This document shows positions 1 to 8,633 of a stretch of 64,000 nucleotides of DNA, piece after piece. The position numbers were made by a program, and so were the translations under genes. The notes below the pieces were generated by a model. The model saw only the letters and a list, made by a program, of their open reading frames with translations. It had not been told where the DNA came from and searched no databases. The DNA is taken from positions 1-64,000 of the forward strand of contig JAXLSX010000011.1 of assembly GCA_046330285.1 (NCBI GenBank). Direction: 5' to 3'. This stretch comes from RHKX01 sp046330285. GTDB taxonomy: Bacteria; Actinomycetota; Thermoleophilia; Solirubrobacterales; 70-9. Positions within the stretch are counted from its first letter, which is position 1, and every line of letters starts with the position of its first letter.

Positions 1-454
1 CGTTGATCGCCTCGATCGCGGTCTGCGCCGCGCCCCGCGGCGCCCCCTCGAAGCCGGTCCCGAAGATCGCATCGACGATCGCGCCGGACCCGGCGAGCGC
101 GTCATCCCAGCCCGACTCGGGAACCTCCGTCGCGCCGCCCTCGAGGCGCTCGAGGTTCGCGGTCGAATCCGGGCTGAGCTCGCCGAGCGGCCAGATCGAG
201 AGCACGTCGACCTCGTGACCGGCGCTGCGCAGCAACCGCGCCGCGACCATCCCGTCGCCGCCGTTGTTGCCCTTCCCGCAGACGATCCGGATCGGGCCGT
301 CCGCGGCCGCGAGCTCGGTCTCCCGGGCAAGTGCGGCGCCGGCGGTCTCCATCAGGTCGAGCGACGGCACTTCCCGCTCCTCGATCGCCCAGCGATCGGT
401 GCCGCTCATTCCGGCGGCATCGAACAGCGGATCGAGCCAGTCAGGTGTGCTCAC
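1..454 (-). CDS. nnr: NAD(P)H-hydrate epimerase / repair protein, N-terminal part (cut by window edge)
   Basis: Only the first 151 codons lie in the window; the gene runs off base 1. The protein repairs hydrated NAD(P)H: the N-terminal YjeF domain epimerises the R and S hydrates, and in many bacteria a C-terminal domain dehydrates the S form. The diagnostic nucleotide-binding motif CGKGNNGGDGMVAARLL is plainly present, followed by the expected IVDAIFGTG strand. The start is a GTG at 454-452. A TAGGCT -10 box (467-462) sits seven bases before it, so it may also be transcribed from its own leaderless promoter. It lies just downstream of acpS, a common pairing in bacteria. Whether the dehydratase domain is fused cannot be seen here. 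Confidence 0.9.
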   Translation of the reverse strand, partial: MSTPDWLDPLFDAAGMSGTDRWAIEEREVPSLDLMETAGAALARETELAAADGPIRIVCGKGNNGGDGMVAARLLRSAGHEVDVLSIWPLGELSPDSTANLERLEGGATEVPESGWDDALAGSGAIVDAIFGTGFEGAPRGAAQTAIEAIN

Positions 455-464
455 GCCCGCCAGC

Positions 465-848
465 CTACGCGGTGGCGGGTGCAGGGCTCGCGAGGACGAC
501 CGCCGCGGCGTTGTCCCGTGAGTGCGTCAGCGAAACGGCGAGCGCGACCCCGCGCTCGGCCGCCAACTCGGCCGCGCGCCCGTGCAGGCGGAGGACCGGC
601 GCCGGGCCGCCTGTGACCTCGATGTCGCGCGGGCCGCAACCGCCCCCGAGAGCCTTGATCGCCGCCTCCTTGGCGGCGAACCGGGCCGCCAGGTGGCGGC
701 CGGGACGGGCCCGCTCGGCGCAGGCCTCGAGCTCGCCGGGCCGGAAGAGCCGGTCGGCGAGCCGCGGTCTGCGGTCGAGGGCACGCTCGACCCGATCGAT
801 CTCGATCAGGTCGATCCCGAGCGCCGCAACGCCCGGGAGTGCGGTCAC
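465..848 (-). CDS. acpS: Holo-[acyl-carrier-protein] synthase
   Basis: This 127-residue enzyme transfers 4'-phosphopantetheine from CoA to the serine of apo-ACP, activating fatty-acid synthesis in the cytoplasm. The length fits the AcpS family (about 120-130 residues). The Mg-binding motif GIDLIEIDRVERA is at the N terminus, FAAKEAAIKALGGG holds the catalytic Glu and Lys region, and SLTHSRDNAAAVVLA closes the fold. The start is GTG, overlapping the stop of the upstream lipoprotein gene as GTGA (848-845), so the two are probably translationally coupled. nnr follows ten bases downstream. Confidence 0.95.
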   Translation of the reverse strand: MTALPGVAALGIDLIEIDRVERALDRRPRLADRLFRPGELEACAERARPGRHLAARFAAKEAAIKALGGGCGPRDIEVTGGPAPVLRLHGRAAELAAERGVALAVSLTHSRDNAAAVVLASPAPATA

Positions 849-2467
849 GGGGTGATCACCGCCGAGGTCGTCGAGTCGCTGCCCTCGGGCTGATCCTGGA
901 CGCCGAGCGTGAAGCCGGCGACCGAGCGGTCCCCGTCAACCTTGCTGCCGCCGATCAGGAAGTCGAGCGCGTTCAGGTACGGCCGCGCCGACTCGATGTC
1001 GGGATCGCTCTGGCCGGTGCTGTCGACCAGGTCGAGGATCGGGGCGAAGTTGATGAAGAAGCTCGGCGTCAAGTCGTCGCCGAGATCATCCTCCGCCGCC
1101 TGGAACGTGTCGGAGTCGCCCAGCGTCTCCGATGGCGAGAGCACGTCGTCGACGGTGTCGGCGCCGGCTGCGACGACGACCTTGTCGTCCTCGACGGCGA
1201 CCTGCGCTCCCAGCGGCGCGCCCTGGGCCTGGATGTCGAAGCCGTCCTGCGACGGCGTCACCTTGAGGCCGCGCGACTTGCCGATCGCCTGCTGGACCTT
1301 GGTGACCGCGTCCTGAGCGGCCTGCTCGTCGTCGGTCGTGACGACGAGACCGCCGCCGAGACCGAAGATCGAGGTGCCCTCGACGAAGCCGCCTACGTCG
1401 CCGATCCAGGCGAGGTCCTCCTCGAGGTTGAGGCCGGTCGCGTCCTGGAACATCTGGATCGGGTCGACCTGCGCCGAGAGGTTCGGCGCCGCGTCCTGGA
1501 GGCCGGCCTCGAAGCCCGCCTTGAACTGGGCGATCGAGTTCGAGATCTGGTCGCCGACGCCGGAGGCCGCGAACGCCAGCCACGAGTCGGCCGGGAACGT
1601 GGTCACGAGATCGGTCGGGTCGGGAGCGTTGTCAGCCGCCGGAGCCGATGCCCCGAAGCCCATCGAGCTGTCGGTGACCGTGCCCCACGCGTCGATCGGG
1701 CCGTCACCCATCTCGGCGAGCTGATCCTCGATCTGCTTGAGCTGGTCCGCCGGGATCTCGCCCGAGCTCTTGACGAGGTCGAGCGCGCCCTGCGGATCCG
1801 CGTAGAGGGTGAAGATCGTGTTGTCCGGGACGGTGTCGAACCCGGTCGTCGAGTCGTCGACGCCGGCGAAGTTGTCCCCGTCCTTGGCGTCGATCGAATC
1901 CTCGACGCCCTGGGTGGTTCCGGCGAGCAGGAAGTCACCGTCGATCGCGACGGCGGTGTCGTCCTTCGGATCGACCGTGACCTGGACGCCGTTGTAGTCC
2001 TGCTGCTCGGTCTTGCCCTGACCCTCGGAGGCCTTGTCGACGAACGACTGCGCGGCGTCGGCGTCGGTGATCGCGACGACCGCGGCCCCCTCGGCCTCGT
2101 TCGTCTTGATGTCGTAGCCGTTGAAGTAGATCCCCGCGCGGGAACCGAGCCACGGAGCGATGTCGTTCTCGTACGTGAGGTCCTCGCCCTCCGACGCGAG
2201 ACCCTCGTCGATCGCGTCCTGGAGCTTGCCGCTGACGTCATCGGTGACGAGAAGCTTCGAGAGCGCCGACTCGAGGTCGTCGCCGAGCTGGCCCTCAGGG
2301 CGAACGACCGCCTCCATGTAGAAGGGGGTGTCGGCGGGCACCAGCGAGGCCGGATCGGGTCCGAGATCCGCGGTGTCGGAACCGGAGTCGGAGCCGCAGG
2401 CCGTCAGCACGGCGGCGGCGAGGGCGAGGACGGCGAGGACGCTCAGGCGCAGAAGGTTCGTTCGCAT
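845..2467 (-). CDS. DUF3352-family lipoprotein
   Basis: This is a 540-residue exported lipoprotein of unknown function. A hydrophobic signal ends in a lipobox LTAC with the lipidated Cys at residue 24, followed by a Ser/Asp-rich linker. The rest is an acidic mix of alpha/beta repeats resembling DUF3352 proteins, which are common in actinobacteria. No catalytic motif is evident. The start ATG at 2467 is preceded by TAGCAT (2480-2475) seven bases upstream with no Shine-Dalgarno sequence, so the mRNA is probably leaderless. The stop overlaps the acpS start. Family assignment is from the pattern of the protein, not a search. Confidence 0.75.
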   Translation of the reverse strand: MRTNLLRLSVLAVLALAAAVLTACGSDSGSDTADLGPDPASLVPADTPFYMEAVVRPEGQLGDDLESALSKLLVTDDVSGKLQDAIDEGLASEGEDLTYENDIAPWLGSRAGIYFNGYDIKTNEAEGAAVVAITDADAAQSFVDKASEGQGKTEQQDYNGVQVTVDPKDDTAVAIDGDFLLAGTTQGVEDSIDAKDGDNFAGVDDSTTGFDTVPDNTIFTLYADPQGALDLVKSSGEIPADQLKQIEDQLAEMGDGPIDAWGTVTDSSMGFGASAPAADNAPDPTDLVTTFPADSWLAFAASGVGDQISNSIAQFKAGFEAGLQDAAPNLSAQVDPIQMFQDATGLNLEEDLAWIGDVGGFVEGTSIFGLGGGLVVTTDDEQAAQDAVTKVQQAIGKSRGLKVTPSQDGFDIQAQGAPLGAQVAVEDDKVVVAAGADTVDDVLSPSETLGDSDTFQAAEDDLGDDLTPSFFINFAPILDLVDSTGQSDPDIESARPYLNALDFLIGGSKVDGDRSVAGFTLGVQDQPEGSDSTTSAVITP

Positions 2468-2521
2468 CGGCGGGATGCTAATGACTGCCGCCGCGGAAGC
2501 GGACGAATGAAACCGGTTTCG

Positions 2522-4378
2522 CTACTCGACGGTGACTGTCTTCGCGAGGTTCCGCGGCTGATCCACGTTGAGCCCGAGCTGGCGAGCCGTGTGGTACGCG
2601 AGGAGCTGCAGCGGGATGACGGCGAGGATCGGCTGGAGGATCCAATCGGTGCGCGGCACGTACAGGGTCTGATCGGCTTCCTCGGCGACGTCGCGCGAGC
2701 CCTCGGTGCCGATCGCGATGACGTCGGCGCCGCGGGCGCGGACCTCGGCCATGTTCGAGAGCACCTTGTCGAGGACGGGGCTGTCGTTGGCGACGCAGAC
2801 GACCGGGGTCGTCTCGTCGAGCAGCGCGATCGGCCCGTGCTTCATCTCGCCGGCTGCGTAGGCATCGGAGGGGATGTAGGAGATCTCCTTCATCTTCAGG
2901 GCGCCCTCGAGGCAGACCGGCAGGCCGATGTGGCGGCCGAGGTAGAGGAAGAACCTGCCCTCGGCATGGCTGCGGGCGATCGCCCGGACCTGCTCGTCGC
3001 ACGACTCGATCGTCTCCTCGATCTTGCGCGGCAGCGTCTTCAGCTCCGAGATCAGCTCCGCGATCCGCTCCCGGCCGAGATGGTCGCGGGCCTGCGCGAG
3101 CCAGAGGCCGAGCAGGTAGATGGCGGCGACCTGGCTGGTGAAGGTCTTCGTCGCGGCGACGCCGATCTCGAGGCCGGCGCGGGTGAACAGCACCGAGTCG
3201 CTATCGCGGGTCGCCTGGCTGCCCATCACGTTCGTGATCGCGAGGACGTGGGCGCCGCGTTCGCGGGCGAGGCGCATCGCCGCGAGGGTGTCGGCGGTCT
3301 CGCCCGACTGGGTGATGCCGATGACGAGGTCGTCGGTGCCGATCACCGGGTCGCGGTAGCGGTACTCGGAGGCGACGTCCATCTCCACCGGCACCCGGGC
3401 CCAGGTCTCGATCGCGTATCGGCCGACGAGGCCGGCGTGGTAGGAGGTCCCGCAGGCGACGACAACGACGCGGCGGATCTTCGCGGCCTGCTCGGGGGTG
3501 AGCGTCAGCTCGCTGAGGTCGACCTCGTCGGTCTCGGGCAGCCGGTCGGTGATGGTCTCGGCGACGGAGTCCGGCTGCTCGTGGATCTCCTTCATCATGA
3601 AGGTGGGGTAACCGCCGCGCTCGGCCGCCTCCTCGTCCCAGGTGACCTCCTCGATGTCGCGATCGATCGGCGTGCCGTCGGCGTCGGTGAGCTCGACGCC
3701 TCCGGGGGTGATCGTGACGATCTCGCCGTTCTCGATCTGCATCACGGTCCGGGTCTCGCGGAGGAAGGCCGGAATCGCGGAGGCGAGGAAGGTCTCGTCC
3801 TCGCCGACACCGATGACCAGCGGGCACTCCTGGCGGGCGCCGACGAGCAGTTCCGGATGGTCGACGTGCATGGCGACGAAGGCGTAGTGGCCGCGGAGGT
3901 CGGCGAAGGCGGCGCGGACGGCGAGAGTCAGATCCCCCTCGTAGTGGCGCTCGATCAGGTGGGCGACGATCTCGGCGTCGGTCTCGGAGCTGAACTCGTG
4001 CCCGTCGACGAGGAGCTCGCGGCGGAGCTCGGAGTGGTTCTCGACGATGCCGTTGAGGACGATGTTGACCTGCCCGTCCTCGTCGCTGTGGGGGTGGGCG
4101 TTCTCCTCGGTGACGCGGCCGTGGGTGGCCCAGCGGGTGTGGGCGAGGCCGATCGTGGCGTCCGCTTCGGCGACGGCGACGGCGCCCTGGTCACGCGGTT
4201 CGGCGACCGCCGCGCGCAGGTTGGCGAGGTTGCCGACGGCGCGAACCGAGTCGATCCGGCCGTGATCGAGCAGGGACAGACCCGCGGAGTCGTATCCGCG
4301 GTACTCGAGCTTCTCGAGGCCGGCGATCAGGAGATCGCGACAAGGCCTCCGGCCCACATATCCGACGATGCCGCACAT
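2522..4378 (-). CDS. glmS: Glutamine-fructose-6-phosphate aminotransferase (isomerizing)
   Basis: GlmS makes glucosamine-6-phosphate from fructose-6-phosphate and glutamine, the first step toward UDP-GlcNAc. I place the start at ATG 4378 because processing of MCGIVGYVG exposes the N-terminal nucleophile Cys; a longer upstream frame exists but would bury it. This gives 618 residues, close to the usual 609. The N-terminal half is the class II glutaminase. The C-terminal half holds two SIS isomerase domains, with VVVACGTSYHAGL in the first and NLAKTVTVE at the C terminus. GGAG lies a few bases upstream of the start. glmM is next upstream on the same strand, so both UDP-GlcNAc steps sit together. 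Confidence 0.97.
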   Translation of the reverse strand: MCGIVGYVGRRPCRDLLIAGLEKLEYRGYDSAGLSLLDHGRIDSVRAVGNLANLRAAVAEPRDQGAVAVAEADATIGLAHTRWATHGRVTEENAHPHSDEDGQVNIVLNGIVENHSELRRELLVDGHEFSSETDAEIVAHLIERHYEGDLTLAVRAAFADLRGHYAFVAMHVDHPELLVGARQECPLVIGVGEDETFLASAIPAFLRETRTVMQIENGEIVTITPGGVELTDADGTPIDRDIEEVTWDEEAAERGGYPTFMMKEIHEQPDSVAETITDRLPETDEVDLSELTLTPEQAAKIRRVVVVACGTSYHAGLVGRYAIETWARVPVEMDVASEYRYRDPVIGTDDLVIGITQSGETADTLAAMRLARERGAHVLAITNVMGSQATRDSDSVLFTRAGLEIGVAATKTFTSQVAAIYLLGLWLAQARDHLGRERIAELISELKTLPRKIEETIESCDEQVRAIARSHAEGRFFLYLGRHIGLPVCLEGALKMKEISYIPSDAYAAGEMKHGPIALLDETTPVVCVANDSPVLDKVLSNMAEVRARGADVIAIGTEGSRDVAEEADQTLYVPRTDWILQPILAVIPLQLLAYHTARQLGLNVDQPRNLAKTVTVE

Positions 4379-4405
4379 GGAGACTCCGGTTGAAGGGGAC
4401 GGGAA

Positions 4406-4433
4406 AGGATACGGGCGGTCGTCGGGTTCGCAA
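4406..4433 (-). promoter_or_regulatory. Predicted promoter of glmS
   Basis: On the minus strand a TTGCGA -35 (4433-4428) is separated by 16 bases from a TATCCT -10 (4411-4406), 27 bases before the glmS ATG. This gives glmS a short leader with a ribosome-binding site, unlike the many leaderless genes here. I looked for a glmS ribozyme in the leader; the space is too short and nothing resembles one. Confidence 0.5.
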
Positions 4434-4485
4434 AATCGGCTGTTCCGGGCGGACTGTTTCGTGCGGCGGGTCCTGTCGCGGGGCG

Positions 4486-5802
4486 CTAACCCAGTTCGCG
4501 GTTCGCCACCTGGACCAGGCGGGCCAGTACCTCTTCGCACTCCGCCTCGTCCGGGGCCTCGACCATCACGCGGACCAGCGGCTCGGTGCCGGACGGCCGG
4601 ACGAGCACGCGTCCGCGACCCTCGAGCCCGGCACCCTCGCGGCCGACCGCCTCCCAGAGCGCCGTGGCCGCGGCCAGCGCGTCCTTGCTCGGGACGTGGA
4701 CGTTCTCGAGCCGCTGCGGCAGCTTCTCGATCGGGCGGCTCTCCGACAGCGGCTTCGAGCCGATCGCGCGCATCACCAGCAGCGCTGCGGCGAGGCCGTC
4801 GCCGGTCGTCGCGAAGTCGGTCCAGATGATGTGGCCGGACTGCTCGCCGCCGATCGTCCAGCCGCGCTCGACCAGCTCCTCGATCACGTAGCGGTCGCCG
4901 ACCTTCGTCGTCGCGACCTCGATCCCGGCCGCGTCCATCGCCTGGTGGAAGCCGTAGTTGCTCATCACCGTGACCGCGGCGCCGCCGGGCAGCTCGCCGG
5001 TCTCGCGGAGGTGGAGCGCCGAGATTGCGACGATCTCGTCGCCGTCGAACTCGCGGCCCTCGCCGTCGACGGCGAGCATCCGGTCGCCGTCGCCGTCGAA
5101 GGCGAAGCCGACCTCGGCGCCGTGCTCGGCGACGGCGGCGGCGACGTTCTCGAGGTGGGTCGACCCGCAGCCCTCGTTGATGTTGCGGCCGTCGGGCTCG
5201 GCGCAGATCGTCACGAGGTCGGCGCCGAGGCGTTCGAAAAAGGCGGGGGCCGCGCGGTAGGTGGCGCCGTTGGCGCAGTCGATGACGATCTTGCGGCCGG
5301 TGAGATCGAGCGGGAACGCGCTCGACAGCGCCCGCAGGTAGTCGTCGAGGGCCCCCTCGAGCTTGCGGATCCGGCCCGAGGCCGATCCGTCGGCGGGCCC
5401 GGCGGCGACCCGTGCCTCGACGAGGGCTTCGGCCTCGTCGTTGAGCTTGGTGCCGTCGCGGCCGAAGAACTTGATCCCGTTGTCGCGCCAGGGGTTGTGG
5501 GAGGCGGAGACGACCGCGCCGAGGTCGAACCCGTGCTTGCGGACGAGGATCGCCGCCGCCGGGGTCGGCAGTACGCCGCCGAGGAAGACGTCGGCGCCGG
5601 AGGCCGCCATTCCCGCCGCCAGCGCGGACTCGAGCATGTGCCCGGACTCGCGGGTGTCGCGGATGATCAGGACCTGGGGGCGCTCGCTCGCGAGCTCCGC
5701 CGCGGCCGCGCGACCGAGGGCGAGCGCCAGCTCCGGCGTGAGCACCTCGCCGACGGGCCCGCGAACGCCGTCGGTCCCGAACAGCTTCTTGCGATCAGGC
5801 AT
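4486..5802 (-). CDS. glmM: Phosphoglucosamine mutase
   Basis: GlmM interconverts glucosamine-6-phosphate and glucosamine-1-phosphate on the way to UDP-GlcNAc. The 438-residue protein begins KKLFGTDGVRG as expected. The phosphoserine loop is VSASHNP with the active Ser at residue 101. FDGDGDR is the Mg-binding loop, GGEQSGHI the sugar-binding loop, and RPSGTEPLVRV the phosphate-binding loop near the C terminus. Length and motif order match the family. It lies directly upstream of glmS on the same strand, with a separate promoter for glmS between them. Confidence 0.97.
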   Translation of the reverse strand: MPDRKKLFGTDGVRGPVGEVLTPELALALGRAAAAELASERPQVLIIRDTRESGHMLESALAAGMAASGADVFLGGVLPTPAAAILVRKHGFDLGAVVSASHNPWRDNGIKFFGRDGTKLNDEAEALVEARVAAGPADGSASGRIRKLEGALDDYLRALSSAFPLDLTGRKIVIDCANGATYRAAPAFFERLGADLVTICAEPDGRNINEGCGSTHLENVAAAVAEHGAEVGFAFDGDGDRMLAVDGEGREFDGDEIVAISALHLRETGELPGGAAVTVMSNYGFHQAMDAAGIEVATTKVGDRYVIEELVERGWTIGGEQSGHIIWTDFATTGDGLAAALLVMRAIGSKPLSESRPIEKLPQRLENVHVPSKDALAAATALWEAVGREGAGLEGRGRVLVRPSGTEPLVRVMVEAPDEAECEEVLARLVQVANRELG

Positions 5803-5865
5803 AGGCGGGAATGATTACGCGCGGCTTCCTGCCGTGCCAATCGAGATGGAAAGGATGAATGCGCT

Positions 5866-6702
5866 CTAGCGCTTCGAGAACTGCGGCCGTTTTCTTGCCT
5901 TCTTGAGGCCGGCCTTCTTGCGCTCCTTGCGGCGGTCGTCGCGCGTCAGCATGCCGCGGCGCTTGAGGTCGCCGCGAAGCTCGGGCTCGAGCTCGGTCAG
6001 CGCGCGGGCGACGCCGTGGCGAACCGCCCCGGCCTGGCCGCTGATGCCGCCGCCGTGAACACGGACGCGAACGTCGACCGCCGATTCGTAACCGGCGGTG
6101 ACGAGGGGCTGGCGGGCGAGCGCCTGGTGCTGGCTGCTCTTGAAGTACTCCTCGATCCCGCGATCGTTGATCTGGAAGGAACCGTCGCCGGCGCGGACGA
6201 TGACCCGCGCGACGGCGCTCTTGCGCTTGCCGGTTGCCTGGATCTGGGTGCCCTCGGGAACCGAGACGGCGCGCTGGGCAATCGTCTCGTCGTCGCTCTC
6301 GGCGGCAGCGGCGGCGGCCTCGCGGGCGGCGCGCTCCTCTTCCTCGGCCTCGCGGGCGGCGCGCTCCTCGGCGGTGAGCTCGCGCTCCTCGCCGATCGCG
6401 ATCGGCTCGAGATCGGCGCCGGGGACGACGTCCTTCTTCTCTTCCTTCTTCGCCGGTGCGGCGGGCTTCTCGGCCTCCTCGGCGGCGGGCTCCTCTGCCT
6501 CTGCCTCAGCTTCGGCGGCGGGCTCCTCGGTGGCCTCGGCGGGCGCCTCAGCCTCAGCGGCCGGCTCCTCGGTGGACTCGGCGGCGGGCTCCTCGGTTGC
6601 CTCAACCTCGGCGGCGGGCTCCTCGGGCGCCTCGGCGGCCGGCTCGGAAGTCTCTTCGGTCTCGTCCTGCTCGCGCTCGGTGTCGTCGTCGCTCCAGGTC
6701 AT
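5866..6702 (-). CDS. rpsI: 30S ribosomal protein S9 with long acidic N-terminal extension
   Basis: The last 125 residues are an ordinary S9: ATGKRKSAVARVIVRAGDG near the start of the core and the basic tail ending RKRPQFSKR, which reaches the P-site tRNA. Before it are about 153 extra residues rich in Glu, Ala and Pro, with repeated EEPAAE units, a short Lys cluster, then a Glu/Arg/Ala-rich probable helix. The ATG at 6702-6700 overlaps the rplM stop by one base (TGATG), which fixes this start and shows translational coupling. Bacterial S9 is normally about 130 residues, so the extension more than doubles the protein. Its role is unknown. Confidence 0.95.
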   Translation of the reverse strand: MTWSDDDTEREQDETEETSEPAAEAPEEPAAEVEATEEPAAESTEEPAAEAEAPAEATEEPAAEAEAEAEEPAAEEAEKPAAPAKKEEKKDVVPGADLEPIAIGEERELTAEERAAREAEEEERAAREAAAAAAESDDETIAQRAVSVPEGTQIQATGKRKSAVARVIVRAGDGSFQINDRGIEEYFKSSQHQALARQPLVTAGYESAVDVRVRVHGGGISGQAGAVRHGVARALTELEPELRGDLKRRGMLTRDDRRKERKKAGLKKARKRPQFSKR

Positions 6703-7136
6703 CACTTGTTCACCTCCAGGGGCTTCGGCTGCTGCGCGGCGTGCGGGTGGTCGGGCCCGGCGTAGACCTTGAGCTTGAGCAGCTGCTTGCGGGCCATCTT
6801 GTTCCGGGGCAGCATCCCCTTGACGGCGCGGCGGATCACGTCTTCGGGCTTGCGGTCGAGCATCTCCTCGAGGGTCCGCGAGCGAATGCCGCCGGGGTAG
6901 CCGCTGTGCCGGTAGTAACGCTTGCTCTTGAGCTTGTCGCCGGTGACGGCGATCTTCTCCGCGTTGACGACGACGACGAAGTCGCCGACGTCGCAGTGCG
7001 GCGTGTACTCGGGCTTGCGCTTGCCGCGAAGGGCGTCGGCGATCTGGGTCGCGAGGCGGCCCAGGGTCTGGCCGTCGGCATCGACGACGTACCAGTCGCG
7101 CGTGCGGTTCTCGGGTGTTGCTACGAAAGTCTTCAT
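6702..7136 (-). CDS. rplM: 50S ribosomal protein L13
   Basis: This is a 144-residue L13, matching the usual 142-147. The start ATG at 7136 gives MKTFVATPENRTRDWYVVDA. Further hallmarks are GRLATQIADALRGK, the central VNAEKIAVTGDK, and RAVKGMLPRNKMAR. It forms the conserved L13-S9 operon with rpsI, coupled by a one-base stop/start overlap. No strong Shine-Dalgarno sequence is visible before the ATG. An in-frame upstream extension exists but does not look like L13. Confidence 0.96.
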   Translation of the reverse strand: MKTFVATPENRTRDWYVVDADGQTLGRLATQIADALRGKRKPEYTPHCDVGDFVVVVNAEKIAVTGDKLKSKRYYRHSGYPGGIRSRTLEEMLDRKPEDVIRRAVKGMLPRNKMARKQLLKLKVYAGPDHPHAAQQPKPLEVNK

Positions 7137-7291
7137 TCCGCGAAAAGAGCCGCGCTCCAACCCATACGGGTCGCACGCGGCCGGCGGGATGATAGCCATT
7201 GCGGCGCGGCGCGGAGTGCGGGACTTCACAAGGTAGCGCGACGGGCTTCGGGTGGCACCGGAAACCGGTTCCGGGTGACCGGCCTCGTGGA

Positions 7292-7297
7292 TATACT
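7292..7297 (+). promoter_or_regulatory. Predicted -10 box upstream of the c-di-AMP riboswitch
   Basis: TATACT at 7292-7297 is the best -10 match upstream of the riboswitch and would start transcription near 7304, shortly before the structured region. The -35 (around 7269) is poor, as is usual in this window. Confidence 0.45.
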
Positions 7298-7317
7298 GGC
7301 GCCCGCTTAGTACCTGC

Positions 7318-7465
7318 CGAATCCCCGAGCGTATGCGCCGGGGGGCGGGGGAACCGATTGGCGGCCGCACCGACAGGAGACGGCCTCCATGGGGCGAATC
7401 CAGGCGATGAAGCCAGGTAGCGCTGCTCTTTCCGCGCGAGCCCGACAGCTAACCCCGTAGGCCCG
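7318..7465 (+). promoter_or_regulatory. Cyclic-di-AMP riboswitch (ydaO/yuaA class)
   Basis: The 348-base gap between rplM and the M23 gene holds the conserved blocks of this class in the right order: GGGGGAACC around 7348-7355, TGGGGCGAATCC at 7390-7401, the GATGAAGCCAGGTAG block at 7406-7420, and finally CGAGCCCGACAGCTAACCCCGTAGGC at its expected position (7437-7462; core CCGACAGCTAACCCCG). The GCCTGG-like arms flanking the middle can pair. In actinobacteria this class commonly precedes cell-wall hydrolase genes, as here. It is generally an OFF switch when c-di-AMP is bound. I cannot define an expression platform with certainty. The exact 5' boundary is approximate. Confidence 0.88.
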
Positions 7466-7484
7466 AACGAAAGAGAACGAGGAC

Positions 7485-8633
7485 TTGAGCCCAAGCGCCG
7501 TGCGCATGCGAGCGAGTACGCCGAGGACGATCTGCCTCGCTGCCATCGCGACGCTCACCGCCCTCCTCGTCTGGGCCGCCGCGGCGGCCGGCGACGGCGG
7601 CATCGGCACCCCCGACCCGCCGAAGGTCAAGGACGTCGTCTGCTCCGACCGCTGCCTCGACGTCCGCACGGTGACCGAGACCGGCAAGGTCGAGGTCTCG
7701 GGTAAGGACCTCGACGACACGACCGGCGTCAAGTTCCCCGCCGAGAGCGGCAGGATCGAGGTCAAGCCGTCGAAGGTCGACTCCGGCGCGGTGACCGCCA
7801 AGGTTCCGACTGGCGCCATCAGCGGCAAGGTCGTGGTCGTCACCCGCTACGGCACCAAGGCGAAAGCGCCCGAGGATCTGACGGTGAAGCCTGAGGACGC
7901 GATCAAGCCGGTCAAGGACTTCGCGGTCAAGCGGGTCGAGGCCGATCCGACCACCGCCTACTACGACGGCACGAAGGACATCGAGCTCAGCTACCTGTTC
8001 GAGGCCGACGCTCCCGCCGACATCCGCGTCGACATCGTCTCGAAGCAGACCGGCAAGACGGTCGACTCGATCATCCAGAAGGAACGGGAGCCGTTCTCGA
8101 ACCAGAGCGTCACTTGGGACGGTCTCGACTCGAAGGGCAAGCCGCCCCGCAACGGCAAGTACAAGTTCCGGGTCTCCGCCCTCGGCGGCGAGAGCGGCTC
8201 GAGCGACGCGACCGGCTTCGCCTACTACGACCACATCTTCCCCCTGCGCGGCAAGCACACCTACGGCGACGGGCTCGGCGCCGGCCGCGGGCACCAGGGC
8301 CAGGACGTCTTCGCCAAGTGCGGCACCAAGATCGTCGCCGCCCGTGGCGGCACGGTCCAGACCAACGCCTACCAGTCGGCCGCCGGCTACTACGTGGTCA
8401 TTGACGGCAAGAAGACCGGCGAGGACTACGTCTACATGCACATGGAGAAGAAGGGGCGCCCGAAGGAGGGCTCACGGATCAAGACCGGCGAGCTGGTCGG
8501 GCACGAGAGCGACACCGGCGACGCCCAGGGCTGTCACCTCCATTTCGAGATCTGGTCGGCCCCCGGCTGGTACGAGGGCGGCCACGTCCTCGACCCGACC
8601 GGCCCGCTGAAGAAATGGGACAAGTGGAGCTGA
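7485..8633 (+). CDS. Secreted M23-family peptidoglycan endopeptidase
   Basis: This is a secreted wall hydrolase of up to 382 residues. A hydrophobic signal (about residues 15-37) is followed by an IPT/TIG-like region and a FlgD-like Ig domain (GKYKFRVSALG). A C-terminal M23 metallopeptidase domain carries the zinc motifs HQGQD and CHLHFEIW, and should cut peptide cross-bridges outside the cell. The start is uncertain: TTG 7485 has GAGGA immediately upstream, while GTG 7500 or ATG 7506 also leave a good signal peptide. The c-di-AMP riboswitch directly upstream predicts repression or attenuation when c-di-AMP is high. It is monocistronic and divergent from rplM. Confidence 0.9.
   Translation: MSPSAVRMRASTPRTICLAAIATLTALLVWAAAAAGDGGIGTPDPPKVKDVVCSDRCLDVRTVTETGKVEVSGKDLDDTTGVKFPAESGRIEVKPSKVDSGAVTAKVPTGAISGKVVVVTRYGTKAKAPEDLTVKPEDAIKPVKDFAVKRVEADPTTAYYDGTKDIELSYLFEADAPADIRVDIVSKQTGKTVDSIIQKEREPFSNQSVTWDGLDSKGKPPRNGKYKFRVSALGGESGSSDATGFAYYDHIFPLRGKHTYGDGLGAGRGHQGQDVFAKCGTKIVAARGGTVQTNAYQSAAGYYVVIDGKKTGEDYVYMHMEKKGRPKEGSRIKTGELVGHESDTGDAQGCHLHFEIWSAPGWYEGGHVLDPTGPLKKWDKWS

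Noticed and set aside
839..4393. Very long plus-strand reading frame opposite the DUF3352 lipoprotein and glmS
   Set aside because: It is antisense to two clear genes, and its composition (Arg/Asp/Gly/Val-rich, no domain) is the usual shadow of high-GC coding DNA.
4379..4485. glmS ribozyme or leader riboswitch before glmS
   Set aside because: The leader from the predicted promoter is only about 20 bases, and no ribozyme-like core is present.
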